Shown here: positions 57,371 through 64,000 of the stretch, in pieces
Layout of the letters: every line of letters begins with the position of its first letter
Numbering within the stretch: the first letter of the stretch is position 1
Assembly: GCA_023512835.1 (NCBI GenBank)
Contig: CM042084.1
Coordinates: 11,590,842 to 11,654,841, forward strand
DNA: 64,000 nucleotides
Direction of reading: 5' to 3'
DNA from: Taxillus chinensis
Taxonomy: Eukaryota > Streptophyta > Magnoliopsida > Santalales > Loranthaceae
Position numbers and translations under genes: made by a program
The notes under the pieces: model-generated
What the model was told of the DNA's origin: nothing
Seen by the model: the letters and a program-made list of their open reading frames with translations, nothing else
Databases searched by the model: none

Positions 57371-60300
57371 TTAATCATGGAAAAGTTTAAGATATTTTTG
57401 CCTCATCGTTTCTTCATGCTCCCACGTTGCCTCCTGGTGATTTGATTCCTCCATAACACTTTCACGAGTGGAATTCTTTTCGTACGTAACACTTGTTCCT
57501 TGCGATCAAGGATTTGCACCAGATGTTCTCCATAGGTCAAGTCAACATCGAGTTGGACAGGCTCTTCTGTTAAAACATGTGATGGGTCTGGTATGTACTT
57601 TCTTAGGAGAGACACGTGGAATACATTGTGCACGTGTTCCAAGTGTGGTGGTAGGGCTAGGCGATATCTTGTTGCTCCAATCTTTTCTAGTATGTCAAAT
57701 GGTCCAATGTATCGGGGGCTTAACTTCCCTTTCTTTCCAAATCGCATGACTCCTTTCCATGGTGAAACCTTTAGAAATACATGATTGCCTACTTCAAACT
57801 CCAAGTCCTTTCGCCGGTGGTCCGCATAGCTCTTTACCTGCTTTGAGCGGCTCGCATATGGTCTTTGAATTAGACGTACCTTTTTCGTTGTTTCTTGCAC
57901 CAAATCGGGGGCAAGTAGTTTTCTTTCTCCTACCTCATCCCAACATGTTGGTGTTCGGCACCTTTTCCCATAAAGAGCTTCATATGGTGCCATTTGTATG
58001 CTTGCGTGATAGCTATTATTATAGGAGAATTCCACCAAGGGAAGGTGTTTCTCCCAATCTCCTTGAAAGTCAATAGCACAAGCTCTAAGCATGTCCTCCA
58101 AAGTTTGGATTGTCCTCTCTGATTGCCCATCTGTTTGAGGGTGGAAGGCGTACTAAACTTCGATTCGGTACTTAAGGCATGTTGAAGGCTCCTCCAAAAC
58201 TTAGATGTGAATCTTGGATCACGATCAGAGACGATTGATAATGGCACTCCATGCAATCGAATGACTTCCTTGATGTATAGCTTGGCTAATTGATCCAAAG
58301 CGAAATCATCGCGGATAGGGATGAAGTGAGACGTTTTTGTCAGACAATCCACTACGACCCAAATCGCATTGTGTCCTTTTAATGTTTTGGGCAGACCCGT
58401 GACAAAATCCATAGTTACATTTTCCCACTTCCATTCGGGTATTGGAAGTGATTGCAATACTCCACTTGGTAATTGACGTTCAGCCTTTACTCTTTGGCAC
58501 ACCAAGCACCTGGATATAAATTCCGCGATTTCTCTCTTCATGTTGTCCCACCAATAGTTCTTTCGCAAATCTCGATACATCTTGGTGCTTTCTGGATGTA
58601 TAGAGAATGCAGAGCTATGTGCTTCGGCTAGTAACTCCCTTTTTAGTCCAGAAGATGATGGTACACAGAGTCTTGTACCAAATCTTAAGAAGCCACCTTT
58701 ATCGATGTTGAACTCAAGAAGTCTACCTTTTTGTCTTTGCTTCCCTCTTTCGTTGTAGCTTGGGATCTTCTTGTTGTGCCGCCTTTATCCTCTCCAAAAG
58801 TGTTGGTTGTATGGTCATGTGGAATAGGTAGCTTCTTTCTCCAGGGTTTACGATTTCAACATCCAACCTCTTCGGATCTTAATTAGAGGCCTTTGCGAAG
58901 TGATCAATGTTGCCAAGGTTCCGACATGTTTCCGGCTTAGTGCATCTGCCACCACATTTGCCTTCCCAGGATGGTAGTTGATGGTGCAATCATAGTCTTT
59001 TAATAATTCTAGCCACCTTCTTTGTTGCATGTTGAGCTCCTTTTGGGTGAATATGTATTTTAGACTTTTATGATCGGTGTAAATCTCACATTTCTCCCCA
59101 TAAAGATAGTGACGCCAAATCTTTAGTGCAAGGATGATTCGTCCTGGTTCTAAGTCGTGTGTGGATAGTTCACCTCGTGGGTCTTTAGTTGTCGTGATGC
59201 ATAGGCAATTACTTTACCATTTTGCATTAACACACATCCAAGTCCTTCCTTCGATGCATCGCTATAAATTGTGAAGTTTTCTCCTCCTGAAGGTAGTGCC
59301 AGCACAGGTGTACTAACTAGGCGCTATTTTAGTTCTCGAAAGCTTTCCTCACACTTCGTGGTCCACTCGATCTTAGCACCCTTACAAGTCAGCTTTATTA
59401 ATGGGCTTGCCAATCTCGCAAAGTTTTCTACGAACCTTCGGTAATAGCCTATGAGTTCGAGAAAACTACGAACCTCCGTTGCTGTTTTGGGTCTTGGCCA
59501 GTCTTCTATTGCCTTTGTCTTTGCAGGATCCAGGGAGATGCCTTCATGAGTGACAATATGTCCTAAAAATGCGACTTGTTGTAACCAAAATTCACATTTG
59601 CTGAATTTGGCATATAGTTTCTTCTCCCTTAAGGTTTGCAGTACGCTCCTTAAATGCTCTTCATGTTCTTCGTGACTCTTGGAGTAAATAAGTATGTCAT
59701 CAATGAAGACAACGACATACTTGTCCAAGAAGTCGTGGAATATTCTATTCATAAGGTCCATGAATATTGCGGGGGCATTGGTCAATCCGAAAGGTATTAC
59801 GACGAATTCATAGTGGCCATACCTCGTTCGAAAGGCCGTCTTGGGAATGTCCATCTCCTTTACCCTTAATTGATGGTAACCTGATCGAAGGTCAATTTTT
59901 GAGAAGTATTGTGCGCCTTTAAGTTGATCGAAGAGATCATTTATCCTTGGTAAAGGATATTTATTCTTGATGGTGACATTGTTTAGTCCTCTGTAGTCGA
60001 TGCAGAGCCTCATTGAGCCATCCTTCTTTTTCACGAACAAGACCGGTGCTCCCCAAGGTGATGCACTAGGCCTAATGAATCCTTTGTCCATCAAATCTTG
60101 CAATTGCTTCTTCAATTCGTTTAACTCTGTTGGTGCCATCCGATAAGGACTTTTGGAGATTGGATTTGTCCCAGGAAATAGATCGATGGAGAATTCAACT
60201 TCTCGTGGCGGAGGAGGTCCTGTCAATTCTTCAGGAAACACATCTTCATATTTGCAAACGATAGAGACTTCTTTTAATGTAATCTCACCTACACTTGTGT

Positions 60301-62064
60301 TGACCAAGGAAAGATATCCCTCTTTTGGATGGTTAGATACATCCTCTCCATCCTTTTGACATGTAAACACTAACTTAGGTTGGTTTAGATTAAAAATTAC
60401 TCTTTTCTGAGTACACTCTATGGTGGCGTGATTGGATGTTAACCAATCCATCCCTAATATAACATCAAAGTCCACTATTTGTAAGGAGATTAGGTTTCCG
60501 GGAAGTACCCTATCACATATAGTAATGGGGCATGCTTTATATATCTTAGTGGCATTTATGGTGATACCACTTGGTGTCATTATTATTAATTCCACTTTTA
60601 ATCTCTGATGTGGAATATCCATATGTTCAGCATACTTTGGTGAGACGAAAGAATGCATTGAACCAGAATCAAATAAGGTATAAGCGTTTCTTGAGCTTAT
60701 GAGCAAGGTACCTTTCACCACATCGTTGTTTGATTTATTCTTCCATTATTGGCTCCACTTCTGCAATTGTAATGGCGTACGAGTGAGCTGGTGCCCTAGG
60801 TGGTTGTTGCGGCTGCTGTGGTTGTGGCTGTCGTTATGGTTGTACATGTCGAAGTGGTTGCTGCAACGGTTGTCGATAATCCCCCATAGTTTTTGCATGT
60901 GGGCATTTATTTGCATAATGTCCAAATTCATTGCAGTTGAAACATTGGACGGTCGGGCGTGTACTTGGTTCTGGTCTTGGTGCATGTAAAGGGTTATGCA
61001 TATGAATGGGATTAGGACCCATTTAGGGCCCTTGTTTAGGCCTTTCCCGGCATTCACGTGCTTGATGTCCAGCCTTACCACACTTGAAACATTTTCCCGA
61101 TCCTTGGAGACATTCACCAGAGTGTCTTTTACCACATTTAGGGCAGGTGGAATGTACTACCTCCTTCATACTAGGCTTTGTGATCTCCGATCCATTAGCA
61201 TGGTGTTTCCTTTTCTTATCATTTTGACTATGATTTTGGTGGTAGTCAAGATGTTCCATTTCTACTTTGATCGTGCATCGAACAACAACTTCATAGTCGG
61301 GAAAGTCAAAAGATGCCAACGCTTTCCGTATGCTTGGTTTCAACCCATGGTAGAACATTTGAACTTTACTTTGCGTTTCAGCTACGTACTGAGGTGTGTA
61401 CCGTGCTAACTTGGTGAACTTTGCCTCATACGTGGCCACAGTATCATCATCCTTTTGTTTAAGATCGAGGAAGTCTCTCTCCATCTTACTCCTCAATGGT
61501 CGGGGAAAATACTTTTCTAGTAAGATCCCTTTGAAAGCTTCCTGACTTAGAGCTTCTATCTCTCCCTCGTTTTGGTATTCTTAACAAGGGTCCACCATTG
61601 GTTTGCCTCGCCCTCCAGTCGTAAATGGAAAACTTTATCTTTTTCTGGGTCGGGATATTCCAATACCGAGAATATCTTTTCTAACTTATTAATCCATTCC
61701 TCCATGTGAGTGGGATTAGTTGAACCAGGAGAAGGTTGGGGGATCTTTGCTTCATAAATTGGTCAACTGTTACCTCTTTTGGTTGAGGGTTTATACCTTG
61801 CTCTTGTTGACCAACGGCTGTGTTGGGTTGAGTCATATTTGTTGCCATCGTTTGTGCCATTTGCATAAGAAATGCCATCAGGTTCTCTGTGCTTACACCT
61901 TGTGGTGCTGCCATGTTTGAAGGTTGCCCATTTGGTGGTAGTGTTCCCGCAACCTATCCACTAGAGGAAGAGTTCATTGGTGTTGAACCCTCCTGAAGTT
62001 CATTTGCCATACCGTTATTCCTTGTGGAGTTGTTCCTGTTTCCTCCGTTCCTTGTTTCAACCAT
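57371..62064 (-). pseudogene. Gypsy gag-pol polyprotein with chromodomain, broken
   Basis: Gag starts at Met 62064; an in-frame TAG lies at 61954-61956 and a frameshift near 61730. The gag region keeps a MATNMTQ part and CCHC knuckles (CFKCGKAGHQAREC, and CFNCNEFGHYANKC after another in-frame stop at 61023-61025). Protease: [12 protein letters not shown]. Reverse transcriptase is well kept (59324-60721): [12 protein letters not shown] and the active site [11 protein letters not shown]. RNase H (about 58850-59320) is badly frame-broken; [17 protein letters not shown] marks its end. Integrase: CLVCQRVKAERQ, DFVTGLPK, SDRDPRFTS, a frameshift near 58140 in the third catalytic block, then a long frame 58101-57403 ([17 protein letters not shown]). 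The chromodomain continues in a shifted frame (EATWEHEE) to the stop at 57371. Chromodomains of this class bind histone marks and steer insertion. Confidence 0.93.
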
Positions 62065-62225
62065 TTTGGCCCTTTAAGCACACACGTTACTCGAGGTTAG
62101 GTTAGTTCAAAATTAACCATATAACCACAATAATACTTATATAAAATAATTTACTATAATTATTCTAAGCTTAGGACTCTATACTATGTTATTTATAACT
62201 AGTCTCTATACCTAACTAAATCTTT

Positions 62226-62237
62226 GCTCTGATACCA
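62226..62237 (-). other. Gypsy primer-binding site (initiator tRNA-Met)
   Basis: The minus strand reads TGGTATCAGAGC two bases inside the LTR border, the complement of the initiator tRNA-Met 3' end. Confidence 0.92.
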
Positions 62238-62239
62238 GC

Positions 62240-64000
62240 TGTAACGCCCCCAGATCTGGACTTCCAGACCGGGTGCGTTAGACAAATAAGATATTACAAT
62301 TATATGAATAGTAATCTATTACTTAACATAAATTCGATGGTTTATTTATTACATCAAGACTCATCACAAGATCTCTAAGGTTTAGCGTTTAGAGACTAGG
62401 TGTTGATAACCCATTATAGTTTTACATGACATAAATACTACATGCATAATCTTCTTATGATTTTATTCTAAGCACTCTGGACACCATTATCCTAGCATCC
62501 TTGCTTTCTCCTAGTTCCCTGGGGTTGGAAACAAAACATGAAAGGAAATGAGCTCAAATAGCCCAGTAAGGTTAAAAGTAAGGGATAATATATGGAGAAT
62601 AATCAACTCATGAAAAAATAAGAATATTTACTCATCTAGGTTCACCACCTAGATATCTTGCATAACTTGTTATCAATCTGGATTGACACTCTCTAGTGAT
62701 GTTCTTTACCCAATGCATTGGAGGTCTTTCCTGGAACCACCCATAAACATATTGCCAAACATAAAACATATCTTTACAAATTTTCAAACAATCACATCAA
62801 TGGTAAATTTCAACGTAAAGGAAGGTCTTGCAATAATAGCCCCGATAAGTAAAAGGGGTATTCACCATTCAATAAATTAGATTACCAAGTTTCCAAGAAG
62901 TGCCAAAGAAAGTTAATTCTTCTTAAAATAATATTATGAGGAAAAAATCTTGAGATATAAATATAGAGAAGAAATAGAAAATGAATTTCCACGTCGGAGA
63001 TCGTGGTAAGGAAAGGAAGAGGGGATCCTTACTATCTTTTTGTCTTCCGCATTTATAAACCTTGAAACAAAATTTAAAAGTTAATATTTTAGTTTGAATA
63101 ATAATAGTATATTCATAAATAATATATTGAGAGACATATATAAGTATATTATGATGGAAAAACTTCTCATGATAATAATAATAATCTATACGTATACATA
63201 TACGTATATAATATACATATATATATTGAGGGGCAAAGCCATCCATAATATATATATGTATGAGGAGGCTTAGCCTTCCATGGAATAATAATAATTTATA
63301 TATATACATATACGTATTGTTTATTAAATATACATATATATATATATATATTGAGGGGCAAGGCCATCCATAATATATGCTTGAAATATTTACCTCTTGG
63401 AACTTCCAATAAGTGAGAGGAAGATTGAGAGAAGAGAAAGCTTGGAGGGCTATTGGGGTGTTAATAGAACTTTTTGGGAAGTATTTGGAGGAGAGTTTTG
63501 TGGCTTATTTGAATGGAAAGAGTGCTTGAGAAGGGAAGTGAGGCATGCTATTTATAGGTAAGGTGGTAGGTGTAATAGTGTAAAAAATAGTGTACGAATT
63601 TGACTTTGGCATTAAATTAAATTATTTAAAATATATATAATACTTTATTTTCCTCATATTATCTCTTATTAAAAACGTGGTTATCTCCTCCTACCATTTA
63701 AAAATGTTTTAAGACTTTTAAACCTAGAAGGTTCCTTTGGCATCAAAAGTCCACATTGGTGTACTCCCTACTAATTCAATTATAACGTATTTAATTTTGT
63801 AGTTTTTGACAAGCGGCCAATTGTATTGCATTACTAACTCAAATATATACAAATGGGTATCAATTTTATAATTTTTACATATGTATAACAAAAGTTATTG
63901 AATTTTAAAGTTATACTAAAATGTTTACCCGTTCACACTGAACTTATGTGTAGTATTTTAACTTCTTGAATTGATTGGCTTCATATTAAATTCTGAAATT
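62240..64000 (-). repeat. Gypsy 5' LTR, partial
   Basis: Matches 54419 onward, with scattered substitutions, single-base indels and one tandem-repeat unit fewer. It runs to the window edge, where it aligns with about 56370 of the other LTR, so roughly 0.95 kb (including the copy of the 87-codon frame, if present) lies outside. Confidence 0.93.

Larger units (their letters stand above)
54419..64000 (-). mobile_element. Ty3/gypsy chromovirus (Tekay/Del-like), minus strand, 5' LTR cut by window edge
   Basis: The 3' LTR is 54419-57324 (2906 bp, TG...CA ends), the internal part 57325-62239, and the 5' LTR starts at 62240 and leaves the window. A tRNA-Met primer-binding site and a purine tract lie at the expected inner borders. 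Gene order is gag, protease, reverse transcriptase, RNase H, integrase with a terminal chromodomain. The two LTRs are very similar where both are visible, with scattered substitutions and a copy-number change of an inner tandem repeat, so the insertion is young, but the coding region has many lesions. Confidence 0.95.

Noticed and set aside
1..64000. CRISPR arrays, bacterial-type operons, rRNA or clear tRNA genes
   Set aside because: None seen; the window is plant nuclear DNA and the only tRNA-like words are retroelement primer-binding sites.

Overview
This is nuclear DNA from a flowering plant. The genes carry GT-AG introns and plant-type families, and roughly half of the window is transposable elements nested in one another. 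The very GC-rich first exons (dioxygenase, proline-rich protein, peroxidase relic) set in AT-rich spacers hint at a monocot-like composition, but the species cannot be fixed from the sequence alone. There are no operons; each gene is its own transcription unit.

Layout. 1-9.1 kb: AT-rich spacer, the first four exons of a calcineurin-like metallophosphoesterase gene (minus strand; later exons not found), and a broken class III peroxidase relic. 9.1-23.4 kb: a complete NUP98-type nucleoporin gene (plus strand, 11 coding exons, 1005 residues) whose introns hold a local duplication of a splice donor and a GH18 chitinase/narbonin-like relic. 24.7-29.8 kb: a two-exon 2-oxoglutarate/Fe(II) dioxygenase gene (minus strand, 364 residues) with a 4-kb intron containing two DNA transposons. 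31.1-38.5 kb: a dead Ty1/copia element (minus strand) interrupted by an internally deleted hAT element with a perfect 8-bp target duplication. 41.8-43.1 kb: a hybrid proline-rich cell-wall protein gene (minus strand) with one homopolymer frameshift. 45.3-46.9 kb: a small TRIM-like LTR element, itself split by a hAT-type element. 51.8-54.3 kb: a Tourist-like MITE directly abutting the left part of a PIF/Harbinger element with a decayed Myb/SANT-like ORF1. 54.3-64 kb: a short piece of one LTR, then a large Ty3/gypsy chromovirus (minus strand) whose 5' LTR runs off the right edge.

The four host genes serve unrelated jobs: membrane phosphoesterase, nuclear pore, small-molecule oxidation and cell wall. 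There is no sign of a biosynthetic cluster. The main interest lies in the nested transposons, several with readable target duplications and insertion order, and in a small promoter-plus-ORF unit inside the gypsy LTR whose function I cannot assign. I did not find a convincing new biological system.
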